Assembly: GCA_012934845.2 (NCBI GenBank) | Contig: WNNJ02001104.1 | Location: 186,001-250,000, forward strand | Direction: 5' to 3' | Length of the DNA stretch: 64,000 nt | DNA from: Pomphorhynchus laevis | Taxonomy: Eukaryota; Acanthocephala; Palaeacanthocephala; Echinorhynchida; Pomphorhynchidae | Shown: positions 46,948 to 57,700 of the stretch, in pieces | Numbering within the stretch: the first letter of the stretch is position 1 | How the letters are laid out: each line of letters opens with the position of its first letter | The notes under the pieces: model-generated | Databases searched by the model: none | What the model was told of the DNA's origin: nothing | Seen by the model: the letters and a program-made list of their open reading frames with translations, nothing else | Made by a program: the position numbers and the translations under genes

Positions 46948-48300
46948 ATATATTGTATATATTAGATATATACAATATAGTGTAAGCCAACACTAAGCGG
47001 TTGTAAAATGATGTTATTATTTCACATATTTCATTAAATTTATAAAGATTTCGTTACTGTCACTTATTTTGCTAAGCTCTTCCTTATTAAATATTTAATT
47101 GTATATAATTTAGATTTGTTAGATTTATGGTATATATTCCTTGTTTACGATATTTAATTTATTAATTTAAAATAGTTTGTCAATTGTATTAATTACTAAA
47201 TTAATTAATTTATTAATTAAATATTAATTTAATTGTATTAATTTATTAATTTAAAATAGTTTGTCAACTCTTTTAAATAATTCTTTAAATTATAAAGATC
47301 GCTCTAAACTAAAAACTTTAAAATACTTTAATTTGTAAATCGTATTAAACATTTTAGTTTTAAAAATTAAAAACATAATGTTATTTTAATTAAAATTATA
47401 ACATATATAAATTAATTATATTTTCTTAATGTAATTTTGCAATATTCAAGTCGAAAGTAGAACTTTAATTGACACAAATTTACATTTGACTTTACAGATT
47501 TGCAATTCAGCAAATCCATAAAAACTTTTAAATTAAAAAAACGTCTGATTATTACTCTTCGTTACATGTCACGAGGAGTAGAATTGCAACTAAATAGATA
47601 CAAGTTATCTGAAGCATTTTATATTTTTATAGATCTTACGTAGTAGATTTTCGAAACTAATAAATAAACAAATCAATCATATCCATTAGTGTGAATTTTG
47701 TTGAAAGTCTAAATTTTGTTGTCCAGTCTCATAATATTTAAATCCACAATCTTTATAATGATTCGCAAATCGCTATAAATATCTCCCAGGTTGACCTGTT
47801 AAACTAATTAACTCACATTTTTAGCTTGCAGTAAGTTAATTAATTAATTTAAATTAAAGTTAACTGTAATTTAATTATTTTACATTAAATTAAACAAAAA
47901 ACAATTGAATATTTACTTCATTATTTTATTCTTCTATAAAATATATAGAAGAATAATATTTATTCTTCTATTATTCTTCTATACGTTGCAGTCGTATCGT
48001 GAAAATTTATTTTGCAGCACACAAACGGTAATCGGTCGTATATTAAATGTATAATATTTTATTATTCCAAATTTAACATTTACCAAATAGCGTAAATTAC
48101 AGAAGACAATTATTTACGCAAGCCTTTTATCAAATATTTTTTTATCAATTTTGTCTATCATTCAAAATAGAATTTTGTCTATTTGTTTTATATAAAGAAA
48201 TAAAACCGCTATTAAAAGTGTTTTAATAAACACAATTGCTCGATTTTCATAGAGACTTGCTGCCTTTTTAACATTGCCAAATTCCAAGACAAATTGTAAT
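46616..48300. other. AT-rich DNA with TA microsatellite
   Basis: A (TA)n run lies at about 46905-46945. The left part has no recognised gene. The end nearest 48300 should hold the 3' UTR of the minus-strand gene; a minus-strand AATAAA lies near 48055. Confidence 0.4.
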
Positions 48301-48303
48301 AAT

Positions 48304-51300
48304 TTACTTGGTCACGTCATTTAGTCTTCGATATTCTTTTCTCGTTGAATTCATTTCTTTAACGTCATTAAACGAATGCTTATAAAAAGCAATAAATTCT
48401 TGTTCACGCAGTGCAAGCTGATGCAATAGCTTTCCGAATAGGGTACATTTATATTTACTTTGTAAATAGGTTATATCTTTGTAAATATCGCCATATGTTA
48501 TGTGATTTATAAGATAATTATTCAAATATCGTCGATTTAGCTCTTCCTCGTTTTTATCTTGATGAATTTTGGTCAAATTCTCGCTCTGAGTATTATCTTC
48601 AGGCACAGCTAAGCTAGCAGGTTCATCAGTATTGCTGTGGTGTGTGCTTATTATCGTCGACTCTTCATCTTCGTCTAGTTTTATATATCCGAATAAAACT
48701 TTTGTTTCCTTAGTCGAGAATGTTTTCGCAAATCCGGAACACAGCTGCTCGATTTCACCATTTAGTGTTTGAACGTTTAACTGATTTCCGATATAATTTT
48801 CGGACGCTTTATTCTCGTCGATTGTTCGTTGAATTAAGAATTCCAGGTCGCTCGTTACTTTTACATGAGTGGAATTTTCTTTTATGTCGCTTAAAACGTA
48901 CAATGGGATTTCGTAGGTAATATCACTATTAGTAAACCATTGATCAAGTGGCATATCCTCAGGTATTCCCTTAATAGTTTGCCTTGTGTTTTGATCAAAC
49001 TCCTCGTATAATTTACTATCTCCAAGATGTGATTTTAGTATAATCACGAGTTCTAATAAATCCACAGTTAACTGCATAAATAAACTACCATGCATTGATG
49101 CACGTTTGGCTCGCTTTGAATCCCAAAGAGCATCATTTGGACCAGCAAGTTCATCACGTTTAGATAGTATAATTTGAGAGCTTGTAGTTGTATGTTTTGC
49201 TTTCCGCTTCTTAATATCTGAAAGATATAGGTCCAATTCATCTTCGAATACTTCAACCGGTTCAGCTATTTCTACTATCGGTGTGCTAATGTCTTTTGAT
49301 GGCATTGTTCTAATAGGAACACCTAACTTATCGGCTTTATCAATATTTAATAAAGATCTTCTTGTAGTAAGTTGTTGATATTCTTCAGGAATTGCTCTTT
49401 CAGATTGTAGATCCTCGTCTGTTTCAACAACTGAAGTGCTAAAATCTGTCGTAGTTTTGTCTTCAAAACTTCTTACCGTCTTTTGCTTTTGCCGAAGAGA
49501 ATCAAGACTTTCGAATTGATCGATTGTTTCCAAACCTGTTTTACTTACCAACTGACTTACAATACTTTCTCGAAGCAGAAGCTGGGTTGGGCGTTGTTGA
49601 ATAAGAGTCGGATCAGTTTGTTTATGCTTCCGTTTTGACACATCTACTGGTTTTTGCCTGCTTTTTGCCAATGATTGTTCAACATTTTGTTTGATTGCCA
49701 TTAACACTTTGTTGTGTTCTCCACTTGCGGCCTCGCTTTTAAGGAAATCTTCACCATCCCTTGTTACAATGGTAGGCAAAGCACCGAATCTGTTAATAGG
49801 GGTTGTAATCATCCGCTCTTTTATTCTCGCCTGTTGAATTTTGCTAGTAGGTAACTCTGTACTACTGTCCTTAAGTATACCAGAAAATATTATCTTCTGC
49901 TGATTTAAAAATTGCTTGTCCAAATCGGCATCTACATTGTAGTCTTGATGATGTACTTTGTCTACTTTGGTGCGAATATAATAACTCGGTGTACTGTCGC
50001 CTTCAGTTTGAGGCAGAACTTTTTTTGATCGTGCTTTGACGACAATTTGCCTGCTAGATTCTGTGCCAGCGGATCTACTCGTTTCATGGCTAAAAGGAAA
50101 TTTAAATCGGGATTCATCAATATGTTGTGGCGGCCTTATTTCTTCGTCGATTTTATCCGGAGAATCAATATCTGAAATTGATGACTTCGACGATCTTATT
50201 TCACCTACACTAACTGTTCTTACAAAAGATCCCATAGCAGAAAGTTTTCGTCTATCTAACCATCTAACTGCAATTGCAGGTAATTTAACTTCACTCCCCT
50301 TAAGAATATTCTTCAATACGATAAGATTATTATGTTCTTTCGCATGCGCCAAACTGTTGTCAATTAGTTGGAGCTTTTTTGAATTCGATTGCGACATCAT
50401 TGAATTTATTTGTTGACGTTCCTGTTGGTCACGAGAAGTTAACTGCATCATTTGTTTTATCACCTTATTTAGTTTCTGTGGTTTAGCTTGAAGGGTCTTC
50501 CTAATTGTATTTATAATCGTTGTCCACATGAGTTCATCATCTTCAACACCACCTGTCAGTGCAATAACGAGATCATGTACGTACTCTGGAATAAGGTCGG
50601 GTTCTCGCATCAAAGTCGAGGAATATTCAAAACATTTGGCCACTAGAATAGATTTAAGAATGCTTTTTGGATCATTGAAATCTTCCAATTCTTGCTCGCT
50701 GGTGTATCCGTAGAATATGCAACGTTCAATTGCCTGCTGTATTTGTTTGTTTTGACAAGCACTTAGCATTCGATGAGAACATTCATGTATAACCATCTCA
50801 AATTCTGCCATGTCCATTTTTAACGTAGCCTTATCAGATCCATACTGCATCAAGTTTTTTACTTTATCTAGTAACATTCTCTTAATCAAAGAAGTAATCT
50901 TCAAATATTGCAAATCATCTAATAATGGATAGCAACCCTTTTTCATTGCGGCGGCGGTAACTGCACGGCTTTGATAATTTCTAAGATTTTCAATATCGGG
51001 TTTGTATACTTGGCGTCTTGCTACGTCAATGCGTATTAGTTCTTCGTACAGTTTGTTTAATTGATTTACTGATAGCTTTCGAAGCTCATCATTGACTTGG
51101 TTTCTAAATAGAGTGTAATCTGTTTCGCTAAGGTTTCTTTTAGCTGTAATGGATTTTTCCATATCTTCTATTGTAGCAATTAAGACAGCACTCGATTTAA
51201 GCTTTATACTTTCCATAAGCATTTTCAAATTGTTGTACCCATCTCTTTTGTATTTTTCTTTAAGATATGTCTTAAGTTTATCTTTAAGTACCGAGATTGG

Positions 51301-51858
51301 TTCTAATGCATCTACATCCATTTTTATTAACGGATCTTTGCCTACTATTCGCTGTAGTTGACGACAAAAAGTGTAGATTGACTTTGGCTTAAACTTATCT
51401 AATACCCCCGTCCACACATTTAAATGCTCCGCTATATCTTTATCGAACGCTGCTTTCCCAGCTGGTTGGCGTGTCACTTTAATGTCTTGCTGTTCTTGCT
51501 GTTGATTACGCACAAATGACTCACATATGTATAACAAGTATTGGACAAGTGCTGTGTTTTTTACTTTAGTGATATGCTCCAAAAGTTGCATTAGATCAGA
51601 AATGTTTCCCTCAATCAAAACAAATTTAAAAACATCAAAAATTCTGTCAATGTACTCTTGTTCTGTTCCATATTTTAACTTAGCACCGATTAACTCAAAG
51701 TTCACGAGCACTTGGTTCATGAGGATAATATCCGAAAATGAGCATTCTTTACGCAGAATATTTGTTATTTGTAAAGCCAATTCGGCTAAATGTTGAGGGA
51801 GCTGTGGACCGCGTATCCGTATTTTTCGTAGAATTTTCAACCGATTTAGAAACTTTAT
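48304..51858 (-). CDS. Large terminal exon of an unrecognised gene (~1185 codons)
   Basis: This is an unbroken minus-strand frame, GC-richer than its flanks, ending at a TAA. There is no ATG near its 5' end: the frame opens just after a stop and runs FLNRLKILRKIRIRGPQLP, so it is an exon entered from an acceptor (probably ...CCATAAAG at about 51859, or further in at TCCACAG). Residues about 1-560 look helical and repeat-like, with scattered Leu/Ile heptads (KSILVAKCFEYSSTLM, DELMWTTIINTIRKTL). About 560-960 is a Ser/Thr/Asp/Lys-rich, probably disordered region, and the last 200 residues are again mixed. No catalytic motif, signal peptide or membrane helix was seen. I do not recognise the family. 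The exon at 54245-53794 is probably upstream in the same gene, although phases suggest another exon lies between. Confidence 0.8.
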   Translation of the reverse strand: MKFLNRLKILRKIRIRGPQLPQHLAELALQITNILRKECSFSDIILMNQVLVNFELIGAKLKYGTEQEYIDRIFDVFKFVLIEGNISDLMQLLEHITKVKNTALVQYLLYICESFVRNQQQEQQDIKVTRQPAGKAAFDKDIAEHLNVWTGVLDKFKPKSIYTFCRQLQRIVGKDPLIKMDVDALEPISVLKDKLKTYLKEKYKRDGYNNLKMLMESIKLKSSAVLIATIEDMEKSITAKRNLSETDYTLFRNQVNDELRKLSVNQLNKLYEELIRIDVARRQVYKPDIENLRNYQSRAVTAAAMKKGCYPLLDDLQYLKITSLIKRMLLDKVKNLMQYGSDKATLKMDMAEFEMVIHECSHRMLSACQNKQIQQAIERCIFYGYTSEQELEDFNDPKSILKSILVAKCFEYSSTLMREPDLIPEYVHDLVIALTGGVEDDELMWTTIINTIRKTLQAKPQKLNKVIKQMMQLTSRDQQERQQINSMMSQSNSKKLQLIDNSLAHAKEHNNLIVLKNILKGSEVKLPAIAVRWLDRRKLSAMGSFVRTVSVGEIRSSKSSISDIDSPDKIDEEIRPPQHIDESRFKFPFSHETSRSAGTESSRQIVVKARSKKVLPQTEGDSTPSYYIRTKVDKVHHQDYNVDADLDKQFLNQQKIIFSGILKDSSTELPTSKIQQARIKERMITTPINRFGALPTIVTRDGEDFLKSEAASGEHNKVLMAIKQNVEQSLAKSRQKPVDVSKRKHKQTDPTLIQQRPTQLLLRESIVSQLVSKTGLETIDQFESLDSLRQKQKTVRSFEDKTTTDFSTSVVETDEDLQSERAIPEEYQQLTTRRSLLNIDKADKLGVPIRTMPSKDISTPIVEIAEPVEVFEDELDLYLSDIKKRKAKHTTTSSQIILSKRDELAGPNDALWDSKRAKRASMHGSLFMQLTVDLLELVIILKSHLGDSKLYEEFDQNTRQTIKGIPEDMPLDQWFTNSDITYEIPLYVLSDIKENSTHVKVTSDLEFLIQRTIDENKASENYIGNQLNVQTLNGEIEQLCSGFAKTFSTKETKVLFGYIKLDEDEESTIISTHHSNTDEPASLAVPEDNTQSENLTKIHQDKNEEELNRRYLNNYLINHITYGDIYKDITYLQSKYKCTLFGKLLHQLALREQEFIAFYKHSFNDVKEMNSTRKEYRRLNDVTK

Positions 51859-52134
51859 GGAAATTTATACTTTTCTATTACGTTTAACTGTAAATATATA
51901 TTTTTAAATATATTTTAAATATATTTTTATATAAGATTTTATAATTTAATAATACTTTAAAATTAGCATTCAAGAATGATTCATTATAATGTACTTGTTT
52001 TAGAAACTAATCACAGAGAAATCGAAATATATATTCTTATAATTCGATAACATCAGTTGTCGAAATAATTTATGCTAAGCCAAATAAAATCTAACAACAG
52101 TAAAATAAATTTAATTCGTAGTATTTAGCGGCTT

Positions 52135-52400
52135 CTAACAAGCAAATGCCCTGTTAGCGCTGCCCTGTCTCGCTGATCGCTGCATCAGCCAGCTCAAAGC
52201 GTGCTTGTTTCCCGTTTTCCACGATAGTCGTTTTCCGATTGTAGCGAAGAGCGACTGTGAGCTGGGGCCCGACCACGCCCAGGGTCTCGACGGCAACATG
52301 CACAAAATAGAAAATGTTGGCATCCAGTCGCTGTAGTTGAGGTGCTTTCCGTCTTCTGCGTGGCGAGCGACATAGTTATCGGAAGACATATCATAAACTA
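52135..52400 (-). mobile_element. GC-rich fragment, possibly the C-terminal end of a LINE ORF
   Basis: This is an island of much higher GC than its surroundings. On the minus strand one frame reads FVHVAVETLGVVGPQ and another reads LFATIGKRLSWKTGN then LMQRSARQGSANRA. These resemble, in order, a conserved block found after the RT in many animal retrotransposon ORFs (ETLGVxGP..., IGRR, LMQR..., QRGNA). A frame change separates them. It lies in the presumed intron of the large gene. The assignment is from memory of the motif and is tentative. Confidence 0.35.
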
Positions 52401-52517
52401 AATGGCTGGCCGCAAGGGTGTTCGGACATGTATAGTTCTATACCAGATTTCGCTCGCCTTCTCATTTATGCTTAAAAAATTTAAGCATAAATAATTTTTG
52501 CTTTATATTTGTTCTGA

Positions 52518-52559
52518 CTTTCTTTCAGAGCAAATGTAGTGATTTGCTCTGAAAGAAAG
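52518..52559. repeat. Perfect 18-bp stem hairpin
   Basis: CTTTCTTTCAGAGCAAAT (52518-52535) and ATTTGCTCTGAAAGAAAG (52542-52559) are exact reverse complements with a 6-nt loop. A second, AT-rich hairpin (TTATGCTTAAA / TTTAAGCATAA) lies at about 52465-52491. Confidence 0.8.
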
Positions 52560-53040
52560 CGTGATTTGCAAGGAATTAATCAAAATCCCTTTAAAATAAA
52601 TGTAGAAGTGAAATTTTCAATAAAAACAACCACATTTGAAAAAGACAAAAATTATTCATTGTTAGTGATGAATAGAAATAGCCAATTTTTGTTGGCTTAC
52701 CGTTATCACAAGGACAATTGGTAATAGTCGAAGTTCATAAACAATTAAAAGACAATTTTCAAAATAGTTGTGATAAATTAATTTAGTTTACATCAAATAA
52801 GTAAACTAATTCTGTTTTAATAAGTAAATTAATTCTTTTCTGTTTTGTCGAAAACACGAGGAGGCGAAATGCATGATTTTATTACGAAGATTTGCGAAGC
52901 CTATATAAAATGTCTATGCAAATGTGTCATTATTCAAAACAAATCGTTTGCATTGGCAATAAATTTCGAGCAAAATATAAGTTTTTGTGTTTGAATTAAA
53001 TTTCTTTTGTAATAGTTTAATTAATTAAATTATATTTCAT

Positions 53041-53400
53041 CACTCCTAACGAACTGATTAGCTTTTGAAATAATCAAAATCTAAATGTTTCATATTTTAA
53101 AAGTGGAAAGACATTAAATTTTAGTAATATTTTAATTAATTATCCATCAGTTTTAAGAAAATTGTTATGAGCATTTCAAAATTGATGTTTTGAAATGCTC
53201 AAAATCTATATATTTCGTGTTTCATAAATCGAAAAATACTCAGAATATTAATACTTAAAATTATATTCAATCAGTACTAAAAAACTGATTAGAATTTGAA
53301 TTATTCATTAGCTTTTGAAATATTTAACATCTAAATGTTTTGTATTTCAAAGTTGAAATAGGAAAAATAAAAGAAATATCAATACAAAATATTTCGTGTT
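53041..53400 (+). repeat. Degenerate tandem repeats with a hairpin
   Basis: Three diverged copies of a block GCTTTTGAAAT...AAAATCTAAATGTTTC occur at about 53060, 53188 and 53310. A perfect 13-bp stem (GAGCATTTCAAAA, 53169-53181, with 53188-53200) lies between them. Confidence 0.55.
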
Positions 53401-53435
53401 ATAAATAAATCTGATTTTTAGTTGATATACCTTTT

Positions 53436-53713
53436 CAGTCATTGTAACCATTGAAATTTTGATGGCTATTTTATTCTGCACGCTACTCTTATCCTATCTA
53501 TACGCCAACAGCAGTGCATTTCAGTATTAGCGGACCTAATCTGCTACTGATCCAATACCTACGTTTCGGTCCTTTTAATGCTGGCTGACGATCACTTGAC
53601 TCGTCTGCTTTATTGGCATTTAGTTAATACTGAAATGTAGCATACTGCTGTTGGCTTATAGATGGGATTAAAGTAGAGTGCATTTAAAATAGTCATCAAA
53701 ATTTCAATAAAAC
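53436..53713. mobile_element. MITE-like element with ~80-bp terminal inverted repeats
   Basis: The left arm (53449-53529) and right arm (53625-53707) are imperfect reverse complements: ATTGAAATTTTGATG(G/A)CTATTTTA at the ends and CCAACAGCAGT...CATTTCAGTATTA inside. They flank about 95 bp of GC-richer centre. There is no coding capacity. A further end fragment with the same CAGTCATT...ACCATTGAAATTTTGATG start is at 56665-56700. It is probably a non-autonomous DNA transposon. The right outermost end is diverged, so the exact target duplication is unclear. Confidence 0.75.
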
Positions 53714-53793
53714 ATCTATATAATATAAATATGTATAAACGTAATAATATGAAAGTACCCCTCTTCTCGGAGTTTTCCACTCAAATATGGTAC

Positions 53794-54245
53794 GGTAATA
53801 AAAAAGGAATCATTTTCATTGCAGTTTCACTATCGACTTTCAATAACGCGGAGCTATGTATATTAAGCGTGGTCTGTGAAGATTCAATAGATTTGCGTGT
53901 ATTCTGTCTAATTGAAGATATCACGCTTGGTCGCTTTGTGGTATAATATTCTCGTACAGATTGATTTAAATCCTTTGATAAAGGTTCGTGAATAAATTTT
54001 TCGATCGCATTTGTTGACTGTTCATTGTCTTCTTTGTAAAATACGGTTTGAGAAACGAGTGGATGTGTCTTTTTCGTTGATAAATTTATATCTTTGCAAC
54101 GAATCAGCGACCATGGTTGTTGAGCGCTAAGTGCCAGCAAACGCGCTTGACGTTTAAGTTCATTAATATCATCATCCTTAACTACAGATCGTCGTTCAAT
54201 TAACGGTAAATTATCAAGCATTTGATTTAAAAACTGCGATATTTG
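53794..54245 (-). CDS. Upstream exon, probably of the large minus-strand gene
   Basis: The exon starts at a good acceptor (TTGTTGTTCCTAG before 54245) and reads QISQFLNQMLDNLPLIERRS in frame, then about 140 further residues that are polar and mixed (DDDINELKRQARLLALSAQQ, REYYTTKRPSVISSIRQN). A GT at 53793 (ACC|GTACCA) is a weak donor, and the frame otherwise stops at 53781. Composition resembles the 48.3-51.9 kb exon. The donor phase does not fit that exon's likely acceptor directly, so a small intervening exon may be missing. No family was recognised. Confidence 0.55.
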
Positions 54246-54429
54246 CTAGGAACAACAAATTATTATCATTAATTAATTTGTTTACACGAAACTTGTGTTA
54301 ACTATTAATATATATATAATTTACACTTCATTATGACGAAAAAGGCGCCACATTTATACTGAATAATGATCTGATTTAGAAATCAGATCAGTAAATTAAA
54401 AATAAATTTAAAAATAAAAAAATATTTTA

Positions 54430-54535
54430 ATCTTTATTTTTTCTGTAATACAAAACTATTACATGGAAAACGTGAAACAGCAATATTTTCTGTAATAGAA
54501 AACTATTACATGGAAAACGTGAAACAGCAAATATT
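54430..54535 (+). repeat. Tandem repeat, 2 x ~50 bp
   Basis: TTTTCTGTAATA(C/G)AAAACTATTACATGGAAAACGTGAAACAGCAA is present twice in a row. Confidence 0.85.
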
Positions 54536-54734
54536 TAATACCGAATAAAAACTGTCAGCAAATAAATTAAATGCCAAAATAAATATTAAATGACAAAAAA
54601 ATATTCCTCAATTTTAACAATTATTACTATTGGTTAACAGTTACTGTTGAGAAATCGCTTTTATAACATTAAAACGTTTAAATTACACGTAAGTTAAAAG
54701 TAGATTATATGTTTATAATTCGAATCTATTTTTA

Positions 54735-57700
54735 AACCAAGAAGAATCAAATCAGCTAACTGAGTCGACGTATTTAATATAATTATAAAATAAATCAAAC
54801 ATAATAATGCTTAATCAAAATTTAATAATTAAATAATAAAATTAATAATTGTTTTTAGATTTTTTAAAATTTATATTAAGTAAAAATAAAAATCTTTTTT
54901 TAAAAGAACAAATGAGATTTTTTTCTTTAAAAGAATAGATAGAGTAGGAGGTAATTACGGGAACGCAGTGATAGAGAGAGGTGAGGCGAGTGTAGTCTAA
55001 GAAAGGAAGCTTAATGAACGATGGGGAACAGACAGCGATGGGACGAAAAGTTACGAGAAAAATAAATTAAAGTTTAAAAATAAAGTTTAAAATAAATTTA
55101 AAAATATAAATATTTTAATCGCATTATTTTCTATAAGTGAGATTAATGTAAGGTAAAAATCTTTACTTTTATAAGATATTTAAAATTCAAGAAGAGTTGT
55201 AAATCGCCTTTTATGTATGACAAAGTATGCACTTAGTATTGTGGGATAAAAATAGGTCAGAAATTCAAGAAATCAGATAAGTTAACTGAGTCTACTATAA
55301 ATAAAAATAAAAATATCCTAATCTTAAGGTTTTCTTTATAACTCAATTTTATAAATTGACTAATAAATAATAGATGATGTATCAGAATAAGGATTAGAGG
55401 TCAACAGAATGAACGGCTGATGAGCTATTAACTGTTAATAAACTATTTCTTATAATAATTTATTTATTTAACGTGGCAAACGCGTGCCAGTACAAATGCG
55501 TGCGAATAAGGAAAGATCGGAATCCTAAGGAGTTAGAGTAGTTTGGGAGATGTAAAACAAGAGAATTACGTGAACGCAAGAACAGTATAATAAGGATAAG
55601 AAGTCATCAATATTGAAATTTGTAAAATTAGTTCCTCCTTCATCGGGAGGGACTGCTATGATATCAGGTTTCGACCCATATTTCTCGACACAACATAGCA
55701 GTAGGGCCAAATAGTGCTTATGATGAATTTATTTTGTCTTATTTTATTTAACATATTAAAAAATGTATTTATTAAATTATTTGAATGATTTTGAAGAAAG
55801 ATAATATACTTGAATATTGTCGCAATTCTTAAAATTTCATTATTTAATGTATTATATTTTATATTATATGGTAGGCATGAATGCTCATGCAAAAATATGT
55901 TTCTTGTAAATTTAAATATGTCATCTTTACGATATAAATTAAAAGTAGTTTTAATTGATGTTAATTTAACGTTCTTATCTAGTTGTATACCTTATTTATC
56001 ATCAATATTAGTTTTAATATCTTTATATTTTTTAGATTTATTATATATAAACAATTATGAACAAATTCTTATCATCATAGGAACCTAGTTTAAAATATGC
56101 ATATATTAAATTATTGTAATGATTTTAATTAAAACCATTACACATTATGACAATTCTTAAAATTTCATTATTTAATGTATTATATTTTATATTATATGGT
56201 ATGCATGAATGTTCATGCAAAAATATGTTTCTTGTCAATTTAAGTATGTCATCTTTACGACATAAATTAATAATAGTTTCAATTGACGTTAATTTAATGT
56301 TCATATCTAGATATACACCTTCTTTATCATTTGGTCGCTTATTGAATAAAAATTATTAGAGTTAAATACACATATATCATCAATGTATCGAAACATATAT
56401 TTCATATCTTTATGTAGTTTAGATTAATTTTTTAAACAGTTATGGACAAATTCATATTCTATAAAGCCTAAAAATAAGTCAGCTATAATTGGGCTACTAT
56501 TACCCCTCAATTGGAACACCTTTTACTTGTCTCAATATAGATGCATCTCTTTTTAAATAATTTCGATTTATCAAAATATTTATGGTTTCTATTAATTCAA
56601 TTTTATCCATATATCTATATTTGATGATTTAATTTTTCTTAGATGGGCGCAATATACCTGTGCAGTCATTTTTACCATTGAAATTTTGATGATTGCCCTA
56701 ATTTGATCCATCCTTTGATAATTTTTTCTAAGGCAACATCATATATACTATTTCCGAATATTATATATTTATAATAATATCGTTACAAATTTTTGCCATT
56801 CTTAAAATTTCATTATTTAATGTATTATATTTTATATTATATGGTATAAATGAATTTTCATGCAAAAATATGTTTCTTGTAAATTTAAATGTCATCTTTA
56901 CGATATAAATTAATAGTAGTTTTAGTTAATGTTAATTTAATGTTCATATCTAGATATGAACCTTCTTTATCATTTATATTGGTTTTATTAATAATGGTGC
57001 TACCTGGATAAATTTGTTCGCTTATTGAATAAAAATTGTTAGAGTTAAATACACAATATCATCAATATATCGAAAATATATTTCATAAAAATAAGTCAGC
57101 TATAATTGGGCTATTTTAGATAATTTGGATTTACAAAATTAATTCAATTTAATTAATTCAATTTGATTAATTAAATTCCTGCCTTTTAAACACATTTTAT
57201 TTGTCTAAATATGGATGTTCCTATTTTAGATAATTTGGATTTATCAAAATTAATTCAATTTAATTAATTCAATTTGATTAATTAAATTAATCGACTCCTA
57301 TTAATTCAATTTTATCCATATATTTATATTTACTTGATGGTTTAATTTTTGTTAGATAGGCGTTATAGTTATTATAACATATATATGTATATCTTTTTCC
57401 GAATATAAGATTAATTAATTTTACTAACGCTTCTTTAATATCTACTAAATCTAGATTTGTATAAAGCCTACAAAAATCGTACGTATTTATATTCTGAAAA
57501 TTTATTCCTTTTGTGTGTTCTAAAAATTCTTTTGTGGGATTAATAATGAAAAAAATTAATAATAAACAGAAAGGGTTTCAATGTACATTTAAACGCACTA
57601 CACATGAACCTAAGTGTTATTGGATTTTTATGTAATTTTGGATTCTAATATAATATAGGTATAGTTTTATTATATCATTCAATTTTTATACCCTTTCTTA

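Noticed and set aside
48720-51796. Several plus-strand frames of 60-126 codons.
   Set aside because: They are shadows antisense to the large minus-strand exon.
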